A stretch of 18,348 bases of DNA from a bacterium (GTDB lineage: Bacteria; Patescibacteriota; Gracilibacteria; UBA1369; LOWO2-01-FULL-3): positions 1 to 18,348 of the forward strand of contig JAQBYK010000009.1 in the NCBI GenBank assembly GCA_027622635.1, in the 5' to 3' direction. How positions within the stretch are numbered: the first letter of the stretch is position 1; each line of letters starts with the position of its first letter. The position numbers were made by a program, and so were the translations under genes. Under the pieces are notes generated by a model that was not told where the DNA came from, ran no database searches, and worked only from the letters and a program-made list of their open reading frames with translations. Below, one piece after another: positions 7,987 through 14,755 of the stretch.

Positions 7987-8264
7987 TGGCAATTGTTTAT
8001 AAATTCCAATTTTCAGAACAGGGTGAAAATGATTTCGCAGCGCTTCCAAAAAAGTTACAAAAACTCATTTTCAAAAAATTGAATTATTTTGAAAAATCGC
8101 AAAATCCGCTAACTTTCGCAAAAAAACTTCAGGGACTGAGTAATAAATTCTGCTTCAGGATAGGAGATTACAGGATCATTGTCAGTCAGAAAAATCAAAA
8201 TTTATTAATCATTTTAGTCATACTAAAAATTGCCCACAGAAGTAAAATCTATGAGGATGTCTGA
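7986..8264 (+). CDS. RelE/ParE-superfamily toxin
   Basis: This 92-residue basic protein has the compact RelE/ParE-type fold pattern: an N-terminal strand (YKFQFSEQGENDF), two helices (LPKKLQKLIFKKLNYF), then FRIGDYRIIV (57-66) and the C-terminal IAHRSKIY (82-89), which resembles the GHR..VY ending typical of the family. Members usually cleave mRNA at the ribosome or poison gyrase; the sequence alone does not decide which. It follows the antitoxin with a one-base overlap. It ends in TGA, and a copy of repeat R1 begins two bases later, so the toxin lies at the left edge of the rearranged segment. Confidence 0.87.
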   Translation: MAIVYKFQFSEQGENDFAALPKKLQKLIFKKLNYFEKSQNPLTFAKKLQGLSNKFCFRIGDYRIIVSQKNQNLLIILVILKIAHRSKIYEDV

Positions 8265-8265
8265 G

Positions 8266-8303
8266 AAGATTTATTGAACATCACCGCGAGGCGCACGCGG
8301 GCA
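8266..8303. repeat. Repeat R1, left copy (3'-end fragment of the 10745-11839 gene family)
   Basis: These 38 bp match 10747-10784 at 37 of 38 positions (G8297 versus A10778). On the minus strand they spell the last 12 codons, ARVRLAVMFNKS, of the gene at 10745-11839. Similarity stops within two bases upstream of the last sense codon's T and right after the Ala codon. The rest of that gene is absent here. It is a broken 3' end of a second member of that gene family, or an attachment-site-like duplicate. Confidence 0.85.
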
Positions 8304-8322
8304 TTGAATGCTTTTATCAGAT

Positions 8323-8359
8323 TTTGGCGGAGAGTCGTGGACGATGTTAGAACTCTCAT
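8323..8359. repeat. Repeat R2, left copy
   Basis: These 37 bp match 9563-9599 with one difference (T8345 versus C9585). Similarity extends leftward at lower quality: 8309-8319 equals 9546-9556, which in the right copy is the last codons of the ATPase gene. The repeat contains an inverted pair GAGAGT/ACTCTC and begins with TTTGGCGGAGAG; its TGGCGGAGAG is the same decamer that marks the 3' end of both tRNA-Ser genes read on this strand. Confidence 0.85.
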
Positions 8360-8401
8360 AATAGCAGTAGCCTGATTACTAGGGTTGCCAATCCTTATAA
8401 T

Positions 8402-8430
8402 TTGACGATTTGTAGGATTTGGGATAGAAT
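8402..8430 (+). promoter_or_regulatory. Promoter of the ATPase gene, probably leaderless
   Basis: TTGACG (8402-8407), 17 bp, TAGAAT (8425-8430). The start ATG is at 8437, exactly where transcription should begin, so the mRNA would have essentially no 5' leader. A second possible -10, TATAAT, sits just upstream at about 8396-8401. Confidence 0.65.
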
Positions 8431-8436
8431 AATTAC

Positions 8437-9561
8437 ATGATAAAACGATTTTATACAAATTTAGAAGATTATTTGGAACCGAATAAAGTGTTGGTTATTT
8501 TTGGTTCCAGGCAAGTGGGAAAAACAACTTTGATCAAGAATTATCTTGAAAACACACAATATAAATACAAATTTGACCTTGGTGACAACATCAAGACTCA
8601 AGAAATTTTATCATCTCAAGATGTCGAGAAAATTCGGGCATATTGTGAAGGCTATGATTTGATTGTAATAGATGAAGCGCAGCGTATACCAAATATTGGA
8701 TACGGTCTTAAAATCATTGTTGATACCATTCCAAATATTCGAGTGATTGCAACCGGCTCATCTTCCTTTGAACTGGCGGGGCAAGTAGGAGAGCCTCTTA
8801 CGGGCAGAAAACGTACGCTCATAATGTATCCGATTTCTCAGATTGAACTTTTGAATCATTATAACAAGCATGAATTAACAGAAAAGCTGGAAGACTACTT
8901 AGTTTATGGTTCCTATCCCGATGTAGTTAACCAAGAAACACGAGAAAAGAAACTTATTACCATTGATGAAATAACAAATTCATATCTTTTTAAAGATATT
9001 TTGGAATTGGAAGGGGTGAAAAAATCAAAAATTTTAGTCGATCTTTTGCGTCTGATTGCCTTTCAGGTTGGAAATGAAGTTTCTCATAGTGAATTGGCAT
9101 CGCAGTTGGGAATAAATTATAAAACGGTTGCACGTTACCTTGATTTGATGGAGCAGGCATTTATTCTATATAACTTAAGAGGCTATTCAAAAAATCTTCG
9201 CAAAGAAATTACCAAAAAAAGCAAGTATTACTTTTATGATAATGGAATTCGAAATAGTATAATTTCCAATTTTAATGGTCCGGAGTTGCGTAGTGACATT
9301 GGCCAATTATGGGAAAATTTTTTGATTTCGGAAAGATTAAAAAAACAAGAGTACCATGGGATTTTTGCAAATAATTATATGTGGAGAACCTGGGATCAAA
9401 AAGAAATAGATTTTATAGAAGAGAGAGAGGGTAAATTATTTGCTTATGAGTTTAAGTGGAGCGAAAGACGATCAAAAATCCCTCAAGATTTTGTAAACGC
9501 TTATCCTGAACATGAATTCATGGAAGTGAGCAAGGGGAATTATTTTGCTTTTATCACCTAA
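8437..9561 (+). CDS. AAA-type ATPase with DUF4143 C-terminal domain
   Basis: This 374-residue protein has an N-terminal AAA_14-type domain with Walker A GSRQVGKT (23-30), Walker B DLIVIDE (74-80) and a sensor-like ATGSSS (105-110). The DUF4143 half follows, with a helix-turn-helix-like segment (HSELASQLGINYKTVARYL, 217-235) and a PD-(D/E)XK-like motif: EID at 323-325 and EFKW at 338-341. Members of this family are widespread in CPR and archaeal accessory regions; their function is not settled, although nuclease-fold and HTH parts suggest nucleic-acid transactions. The gene is bracketed by the two R2 repeats, and its last codons form the left end of the right R2 copy. It has its own promoter and apparently a leaderless start. 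Confidence 0.9.
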   Translation: MIKRFYTNLEDYLEPNKVLVIFGSRQVGKTTLIKNYLENTQYKYKFDLGDNIKTQEILSSQDVEKIRAYCEGYDLIVIDEAQRIPNIGYGLKIIVDTIPNIRVIATGSSSFELAGQVGEPLTGRKRTLIMYPISQIELLNHYNKHELTEKLEDYLVYGSYPDVVNQETREKKLITIDEITNSYLFKDILELEGVKKSKILVDLLRLIAFQVGNEVSHSELASQLGINYKTVARYLDLMEQAFILYNLRGYSKNLRKEITKKSKYYFYDNGIRNSIISNFNGPELRSDIGQLWENFLISERLKKQEYHGIFANNYMWRTWDQKEIDFIEEREGKLFAYEFKWSERRSKIPQDFVNAYPEHEFMEVSKGNYFAFIT

Positions 9562-9562
9562 A

Positions 9563-9599
9563 TTTGGCGGAGAGTCGTGGACGACGTTAGAACTCTCAT
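9563..9599. repeat. Repeat R2, right copy
   Basis: Starts two bases after the ATPase stop codon and matches 8323-8359 at 36 of 37 positions. The GAGAGT/ACTCTC inverted pair could form a hairpin after the ATPase gene, but it has no U run, so it is not a typical intrinsic terminator. Confidence 0.85.
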
Positions 9600-9690
9600 C
9601 GAAGTCCATCATACAGAATTTAATGTGTTTGCAAAGAATGTTTTATTGAAAGGTTTCGCCTGAAATTTACTGTAATTCTTTGACCAGTCT

Positions 9691-9698
9691 GTTATTAT
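9691..9698 (+). promoter_or_regulatory. Extended -10 promoter of the rhuM-like gene
   Basis: TATTAT (9693-9698) preceded by TGn; the -35 region is weak (CTGTAA-like at 17 bp). The start at 9720 leaves a leader of about 15 nt without a Shine-Dalgarno. Confidence 0.45.
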
Positions 9699-9719
9699 GT
9701 TGGTCCTAAAGTATCAATT

Positions 9720-10703
9720 ATGAGCGATTCACAGATCATCCTTTATGATGGAGATGGTGGGATTAAGATTCAAGTCCTGCTGGAAAATGAAAGCGTCTGG
9801 TTAACCTTGAACCAGATAGCTGAGTTATTTGGGAGAGATAAATCTACCATCTCAAAGCATATTAAAAACATCTTTGAGTCCGCAGAGTTAAGCCCTGATT
9901 CAGTTGTTGCAAAAATTGCAACAACTGCCTCCGACGGTAAAACATATCAAGTTGAACATTACAATCTCGATATGATAATCTCCGTCGGCTATAGAGTGAA
10001 CTCTCTACGAGGTACGCAATTTCGTATTTGGGCAACTCAGCGTTTGAAAGAGTACCTGATAAAGGGCTTCACATTGGACGATGAGCGACTCAAGGAAGGA
10101 AAGCGCAATACCTACTTTGACGAACTTATCGAGCGTGTCCGTGAAATAAGGACGAGTGAACGGAATTTCTATAGGAAAATTACTGACATTTACGCAACAA
10201 GTATCGACTATGACCCAGAATCAACTTTAACTCAGGACTTCTTTGCCACCGTTCAAAACAAAATGCACTTTGGTATTCACGGCAAAACTGCCGCGGAGGT
10301 GATTGCTGAGAGGGCTGATTCCACTAAAGTAAATATGGGATTAACTTCTACGTCTGGCAAAAATCTGCAAAAGAAAGACGTTTTTGTGGCGAAAAATTAT
10401 CTTACAAAGGATGAGATTGAAGAATTGAATTTGGTGGTTGACCAGTATCTATCCTTTGCTGAATTGCAGGCGAGGAACAATAAAGCTATGCGGATGGAGG
10501 ATTGGATTCGGAAATTGGACGACTTTCTTCGTTTGAATGAGAAGGAAATTTTGAAAAACAAAGGCAAAATCTCCAAAAAATTGGCAGATCAAAAAGCAGA
10601 AGCCGAGTTTACTAAATTTAAGGCGTTGGAAGACAAAAGCTATGTGTCCGACTTCGACAAAAGCGTTAAAAAATTTCTCAAAGAAAATGGTGAGAAAACC
10701 TAA
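9720..10703 (+). CDS. RhuM family protein
   Basis: This 327-residue protein matches the RhuM (virulence RhuM) family throughout. It opens with a beta segment (IILYDGDGGIKIQVLLENESVWLT), then a helix-turn-helix-like region (LNQIAELFGRDKSTISKHIKNIF, about 30-52). The family hallmark follows: HYNLDMIISVGYRVNS and RGTQFRIWATQRLKEYLIKGF (about 80-116). The C-terminal half is helical and charged (EEIEELNLVVDQYLSFAELQA). RhuM proteins were named from a Salmonella pathogenicity island but occur widely in mobile and accessory regions; their biochemical role is unknown and DNA binding is only inferred. Length is typical. It sits inside the R1-bounded segment and converges with the 10745-11839 gene. Confidence 0.9.
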   Translation: MSDSQIILYDGDGGIKIQVLLENESVWLTLNQIAELFGRDKSTISKHIKNIFESAELSPDSVVAKIATTASDGKTYQVEHYNLDMIISVGYRVNSLRGTQFRIWATQRLKEYLIKGFTLDDERLKEGKRNTYFDELIERVREIRTSERNFYRKITDIYATSIDYDPESTLTQDFFATVQNKMHFGIHGKTAAEVIAERADSTKVNMGLTSTSGKNLQKKDVFVAKNYLTKDEIEELNLVVDQYLSFAELQARNNKAMRMEDWIRKLDDFLRLNEKEILKNKGKISKKLADQKAEAEFTKFKALEDKSYVSDFDKSVKKFLKENGEKT

Positions 10704-10744
10704 TTGAGAAAGGAAAAGAATTAAAGAAAATCAAAATCCAAAGT

Positions 10745-11839
10745 TCAAGATTTATTGAACATCACCGCGAGGCGCACACGGGCACGGTCGTCAGGACAGT
10801 CGGCACTATCCTCATACAAGGACGCCCTACCACCGCGACCATTCCAAAGACCACCCGCGACGCGCGGATATTGACCGCTATTATCGACACGAGTTCCCAT
10901 AGTCCAGACACCATTTTTTTCTTGAACGTTGTCAACAGGATTATTCGTGTATTCACTTCTGCTTTGGTTCATCATTAAGCCATAAAGCACAGGACGGTCT
11001 ACAGCTGAGACAAACCCTAATGTTCCATGACCTCTTTCACCATGAAAATCTTTTGCACGATCTTCTAATGTTTTAGCAGACACATCACCATCCGATTCAA
11101 GTGTTTTAGTAACTTGTGCCTTGTCAGCAACCCCGATACACCAACCGACAATTCTTTGACCATCAGTCGAACCGACTTTATTTCTTTGACTAGCGTTGTT
11201 CAAATCTTTGGCTGCCCACTCAGAAACATAGAATGGAGTATCTCCAACAACTCTACGATCATAATCTGTAGTTTCATGATCTTTAACATAGACTGCTTCG
11301 TGGCTCATAATAGGCTCAATCACTATGGCTGGGCTAGTAACATCGCTATCAATTTTTTCAAGTACCGCTGGAGTGAGGTTGGCTAAAAGTTCGTTTAACG
11401 CTGCCTCTGGAGATTCCCATAGAGGTGCACTGCCTTCTGGGAGGTTATCTGGGTCTATTTTTCCTTTTCTAAGTAGCTCTAGGGCATAACCGTTATAACC
11501 TGCCTCGGCTGATTCAAACAAGGCCCGCACTTTGCGAGTGCCAGCCTCATCTAATGAGGATTCTTTACTGGCTGGTGCTACAGGCTCTTTCACAACTTCG
11601 TCAGGCTTTTCAGTGACTGTAAAATTTGCCATTTTCGCAGATTCTTCTCTAACAGCTGCGATCACTGCATCACGTTTATCAGTTTCCCTCCCGAGAGGTA
11701 GTGCATCAGTCCCTATTGCGTCTACTGTTAAGCCTTTTTGCAAAAGTAATTTTCCATAATGTCTGCCAGTTCCTCGTGCAGCCTCCTCACCTTCTGCTCT
11801 ACGATCTATAATGGTTACTGTTCTTTGAGTCTCTGCCAT
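10745..11839 (-). CDS. Uncharacterised protein with FGE/C-type-lectin-like C-terminus, possible diversity-generating retroelement target
   Basis: This 364-residue cytoplasmic-looking protein has no signal peptide or membrane segment. Residues 1-130 are charged and helical, with an acidic Glu/Ala-rich linker near 80-110. From about 195 it appears beta-rich, with PFYVSEWAAKD, GWCIGVADKAQV and a C-terminal RVAGGLWNGRGGRASL...CPDDRARVRLAV. That ending resembles the RGGSW...GFRL ending of formylglycine-generating-enzyme/C-type-lectin-fold proteins, the scaffold used by diversity-generating retroelement variable proteins. The last 60 codons are much more GC-rich than the rest, and most codons there end in T or C. 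I do not recognise the N-terminal part. Promoter is the closest to consensus in the window. Its 3' end is repeated as R1 at 8266-8303. Confidence 0.8.
   Translation of the reverse strand: MAETQRTVTIIDRRAEGEEAARGTGRHYGKLLLQKGLTVDAIGTDALPLGRETDKRDAVIAAVREESAKMANFTVTEKPDEVVKEPVAPASKESSLDEAGTRKVRALFESAEAGYNGYALELLRKGKIDPDNLPEGSAPLWESPEAALNELLANLTPAVLEKIDSDVTSPAIVIEPIMSHEAVYVKDHETTDYDRRVVGDTPFYVSEWAAKDLNNASQRNKVGSTDGQRIVGWCIGVADKAQVTKTLESDGDVSAKTLEDRAKDFHGERGHGTLGFVSAVDRPVLYGLMMNQSRSEYTNNPVDNVQEKNGVWTMGTRVDNSGQYPRVAGGLWNGRGGRASLYEDSADCPDDRARVRLAVMFNKS
10747..10784. repeat. Repeat R1, right copy (within the gene's own 3' end)
   Basis: The intact copy of the 38-bp R1 sequence, covering the last 12 sense codons and part of the stop of the minus-strand gene. 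Only one base differs from 8266-8303, at a silent third codon position (CGT here, CGC there). Confidence 0.85.
10763..10843 (-). other. Candidate variable region with GC-rich A-poor 3' end
   Basis: Reading the minus strand, 18 of the 22 codons at 10778-10843 end in T or C, and the run includes repeated GGT, GAC, CGT and similar NNY codons. This is what remains when AAY codons of a template are changed at their first two positions by adenine mutagenesis. It leads into a 24-bp stretch (10763-10786) that has no A on the coding strand and is G/C-rich, as in the initiation-of-mutagenic-homing site at the 3' end of known variable regions. No template repeat or reverse transcriptase is in the window, so this is a pattern-based proposal only. 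Confidence 0.45.
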
Positions 11840-11866
11840 GATTATTGATGTTAAATTTAAGATCGT

Positions 11867-11894
11867 ATTATAATAGATCAGCTCAATTTGTCAA
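11867..11894 (-). promoter_or_regulatory. Near-perfect consensus promoter of the 10745-11839 gene
   Basis: On the minus strand, TTGACA (11889-11894), 16 bp, TATAAT (11867-11872): both boxes are exact consensus. The leader is about 20 nt, A/T-rich and without a Shine-Dalgarno. Confidence 0.8.
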
Positions 11895-11947
11895 TACGAT
11901 GTGCAGGGGTAATACATCTCCGTGTCCACTTTTTGGGGTACAGATCA

Positions 11948-12035
11948 TGGCGGAGAGACAGGGATTCGAACCCTGGGTGGGTTGCCCCACAATAGTTTTC
12001 AAGACTATCGCTTTCGACCGCTCAGCCATCTCTCC
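11948..12035 (-). tRNA. tRNA-Ser (UGA anticodon)
   Basis: The minus strand gives acceptor GGAGAGA/TCTCTCC (5' end at 12035), discriminator G (11951) and an encoded CCA (11948-11950). The anticodon stem ATAGT/ACTAT carries loop CTTGAAA with anticodon TGA, reading UCA-type serine codons. The variable arm is GTGGG/CCCAC and the T arm CAGGG/CCCTG with TTCGAAT. It lies 113 nt downstream of the argS stop. Confidence 0.95.
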
Positions 12036-12133
12036 GTGTTTTATTTTATCCTTGCCAGCGGAACTAGTTCGCCCTGCTGCTCGCTTCGCTTGCAGGGGCT
12101 CACTGAGCCGCTCAGCCATCTCTCCGTGTTTTA
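12018..12133. repeat. 26-bp direct repeat duplicating the tRNA-Ser(UGA) 5' end, spaced by a GC-rich 64-bp segment
   Basis: Bases 12018-12043 and 12108-12133 are identical, offset by 90 bp. The first copy is the 5' acceptor strand and D-arm start of the tRNA plus eight bases of its upstream flank; the second is a detached copy. The segment between (12044-12107) is GC-rich after 12053. It holds a perfect 10-bp palindrome, GAACTAGTTC (12061-12070), the inverted pair CCCTGC/GCAGGG and a GGCTCA-C-TGAGCC palindrome. This looks like the footprint of an insertion or a duplicated unit. The spurious serine-tRNA-derived reading frames through here are not genes. Confidence 0.7.
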
Positions 12134-12148
12134 AGCTCACACAATATA

Positions 12149-14755
12149 TTACATCTCTTCAACTACTTCAACACCAAGTAGTGCCAGCCCATTCTTTAGT
12201 ACTTGTGCCGCTGCTTCTACAATCTCCAGCCTTTTTTCCTTGTCGGACTCTTTTTCCGCCTTAAGCACAGGGACTGTATTGTAAAATGAATTAAACCTTT
12301 GTGCCAGTTCGTACAAATAGTTTGAAATTATATTTGGTTTATATTCCTTTGCTGCCGATGCTATTTGTTCTTTAAATTTAGGGAACATTCTAATTAGAGC
12401 CTTGATTTTCTTTTCACATTCTTCTGACTCATTTATGGTGCCCTCCTGTTTTTCCGAAGCTTTTCTTAGAATACTTTTAGCTCGAGCGTAGGAATATTGT
12501 AGATATGGCGCGCTATTACCATCCAAGGAAAGCATTCTGTCCCAATCAAAAGTAATATCGCTTGTACGATTTTGGGATAGCACACTGTATTTAACAGCAC
12601 CAATTCCAATTATTCGCGCTACTTTATCTTTATCCTTTAGATCATGGCTTTTTTCCTCAATAACTTTTGCAGCACGCGAAATCGCCTCCTTTAAAACCTC
12701 ATCCAGCAATACGACATTTCCCTTCCTGGTGCTGGCACTACCATCTTTAAGATGCATGCGTCCAAACCACACGTGGAATGCTTTTTCAATTTCCCAACCA
12801 AACTTTTTTGCAACTGCGAAAAGTTGCTTAAAATGAAGTGTTTGAGCTATATCCACCACATAGAGGATCCTTACCGGGTTAAAAGTTTTTAGACGATAAT
12901 TTAAGGCAGCAAAATCACGTGTTATATATAAGGTGGAACCGTCTTTTTTTATGACCGGAAGTGTTGGGATATTTGGGTCGTCAAATTTCGCTACCAGAGC
13001 CCCTTCTTCTCCTTCGGTGAAAATTTTCATCTCTTTCCCCTTTTCAAGGATTGCCTGCATTTTGTCTGCATAAAAACTTTCCGGATGCATATGATCAAAG
13101 TGAATTCCTCCAAGCAAATCGTATGTCTTGTTTATTTCTTTTAGACTTTCATCTACAAACCATTCCCACAATTTGTGGTTTTCCTGATCTCCCTCCTCGA
13201 ATTTCTTGAATTCCTCTCTCCCCTTGTCTTCAAGAGAAAGATCTTTTTCCGCCTCATCATGAAATTTTACATACAATTTTAACAGTTCATTTATCGGGTC
13301 CTTTTCAACTGTTTCTTTATTACCCCATTGCCTGTACGCATAAATGAGTTTTCCAAATTGAGTACCCCAATCTCCGGTGTGATTTATGCTTATAGCCTCA
13401 AATCCGAGTTTTTTGAAAATATTATAGATGCTTTGACCTATTATGGTTGAAAGTAGATGATGTACTCCAAGTGGCTTTGCTATGTTTGGTTGACTGTATT
13501 CTACGATTACAGACTGCTGCTCTCCTACTGCCATTTCCGCATAACTATCTTTTTCTTTTACTATCTCCTGAATCTCATCGTTTAATACCCGATCTGAAAG
13601 AAAAATGTTTATAAATCCCGGTCCTGCAATCTCTACCTTATCAATAATAGAATTACCTAATATTTCCGCCACTATCTTTTGTGCAATTTCTTGAGGTGAC
13701 TTCTTGAGTGCCTTTGTGAGATTTAAAGCTATATTGCAGGAATAATCACCGTGCTCAGCTATTGCCGGATATTCAATCGAAACTTCGCAATCCGTCTTTG
13801 GAAAAGCCTTTTTCACGGCATCTTCAAGCAGCTCTTTTATCCTAACCTTGTATAGATTTTTGTCTTCTAGAACAAGCTTTGACTCAGAAGAGACTTTGTT
13901 GGATTGATCTTGTCCCCTGACTTTTTTTTTTGCTTCCCTGATTTCAGCTGCCTCTGCGGTAGTTGCTTCTTCATTTTTGCTTTTTTCCTTTAGAAAATAC
14001 GCCATTTCTTGTTTCGGTATTTTTGAATCGTCAACATTCTTTCGGCCTTCAACACCAAGATTAACAACCCTGTTTTCTTCATTCAAAGTATATGTTTCAA
14101 CTTCGCCCCCTATATATTTCTCAATATTTATCTGGATATCATTTAGTATTTTCCCAAATTTATCCATATGCATCTTCGTGAGATCTTCAATCAGCAGCAC
14201 TGCGTTTTGAGTTTTTGGAGTGAACTTGCTTCTCTCACATTCGCGGTGATTCCAGTAGCGACAAGTGATTCCTCCTTCATCTATGTATGCAGCTTCTCCT
14301 TCCTTTGCCTTTTCCACCTCTATTGATCCAATTGCCCTGAAGGATTCACCACCTTTGGTAAATGTGAGATTAATGTCTCCGCAAAGCCAATCAATGTCTT
14401 CTCCACCAATCGGTAGCAGATACTTTAAGGAAAAATAATTATATAGGTCTACCAGAATATTAATATGTGCTATTTCTTTTCCCTTTTGTACGCGCTTGAG
14501 TAGTGCCGCAATTGATGGCATGTATTTTCTTGGATTAATTCCGAATTTACCATATGCGTTACTCCAGACTTGTACTTCTGGAATATCAAAAACCTCTTTG
14601 CCCCTAAATTCCTTTTCTCTTTGTGCCGATATTCCTCGCAATAAACTTTCGACTGACGAAACTCTACGTGTATTATTAATACCTTTTAGAAGAATTACAC
14701 CGACTTTAAGATCGGGCTGTTGTTCGAAAATTTTTTGATCAATATTGAGATACAT
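12149..14755 (-). CDS. argS: Arginyl-tRNA synthetase with N-terminal B3/B4 (tRNA-binding/editing-type) domain
   Basis: This 868-residue cytoplasmic protein combines two modules. Residues about 1-225 resemble the B3/4 domain of phenylalanyl-tRNA synthetase beta and stand-alone B3/4 proteins (KVGVILLKGINN, VQVWSNAYGKFGINPRKY, GITCRYWNHRECERSKF, AVLLIEDL). A charged linker (about 232-298) follows. Residues 300-868 are a normal-length ArgRS: N domain (300-388, HGDYSCNIAL), class I core with QPNIAKPLGVHHLLST (422-437), GDWGTQFGK (461-469) and STRKGN (675-680), and a C-terminal DALR anticodon-binding helix bundle (about 755-868). It charges tRNA-Arg. The HIGH signature, usually HVGH in ArgRS, reads GVHH (430-433). 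The frame is unbroken, so the fusion is real in this sequence; B3/4 function in this setting is unknown. No clean promoter was found, but a hairpin lies just before the start. Confidence 0.93.
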   Translation of the reverse strand: MYLNIDQKIFEQQPDLKVGVILLKGINNTRRVSSVESLLRGISAQREKEFRGKEVFDIPEVQVWSNAYGKFGINPRKYMPSIAALLKRVQKGKEIAHINILVDLYNYFSLKYLLPIGGEDIDWLCGDINLTFTKGGESFRAIGSIEVEKAKEGEAAYIDEGGITCRYWNHRECERSKFTPKTQNAVLLIEDLTKMHMDKFGKILNDIQINIEKYIGGEVETYTLNEENRVVNLGVEGRKNVDDSKIPKQEMAYFLKEKSKNEEATTAEAAEIREAKKKVRGQDQSNKVSSESKLVLEDKNLYKVRIKELLEDAVKKAFPKTDCEVSIEYPAIAEHGDYSCNIALNLTKALKKSPQEIAQKIVAEILGNSIIDKVEIAGPGFINIFLSDRVLNDEIQEIVKEKDSYAEMAVGEQQSVIVEYSQPNIAKPLGVHHLLSTIIGQSIYNIFKKLGFEAISINHTGDWGTQFGKLIYAYRQWGNKETVEKDPINELLKLYVKFHDEAEKDLSLEDKGREEFKKFEEGDQENHKLWEWFVDESLKEINKTYDLLGGIHFDHMHPESFYADKMQAILEKGKEMKIFTEGEEGALVAKFDDPNIPTLPVIKKDGSTLYITRDFAALNYRLKTFNPVRILYVVDIAQTLHFKQLFAVAKKFGWEIEKAFHVWFGRMHLKDGSASTRKGNVVLLDEVLKEAISRAAKVIEEKSHDLKDKDKVARIIGIGAVKYSVLSQNRTSDITFDWDRMLSLDGNSAPYLQYSYARAKSILRKASEKQEGTINESEECEKKIKALIRMFPKFKEQIASAAKEYKPNIISNYLYELAQRFNSFYNTVPVLKAEKESDKEKRLEIVEAAAQVLKNGLALLGVEVVEEM

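Noticed and set aside
8266..8303. Left R1 copy as the template repeat of a diversity-generating retroelement.
   Set aside because: A template should carry A where the variable copy differs and extend 80 bp or more. Here the shared block is 38 bp, its single difference is not at an A, and no AAY-rich stretch or reverse transcriptase follows.
8249..8458. 69-codon minus-strand frame ending with the same residues as the 10745-11839 protein.
   Set aside because: It is a chance join across R2 and R1; only the R1 part is homologous, and it reads into the toxin gene. Treated as a gene remnant.
8266..9599. R1/R2 repeats as a short CRISPR array.
   Set aside because: Only two copies of each, spaced by whole genes, with no spacer-like regularity and no cas genes.
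11883..12140. Open frame on the minus strand through tRNA-Ser(UGA), with a repeated HGEMAER motif.
   Set aside because: The motif is simply the translation of the tRNA-Ser 5' end and its 26-bp duplicate; there is no promoter or start signal for a protein.
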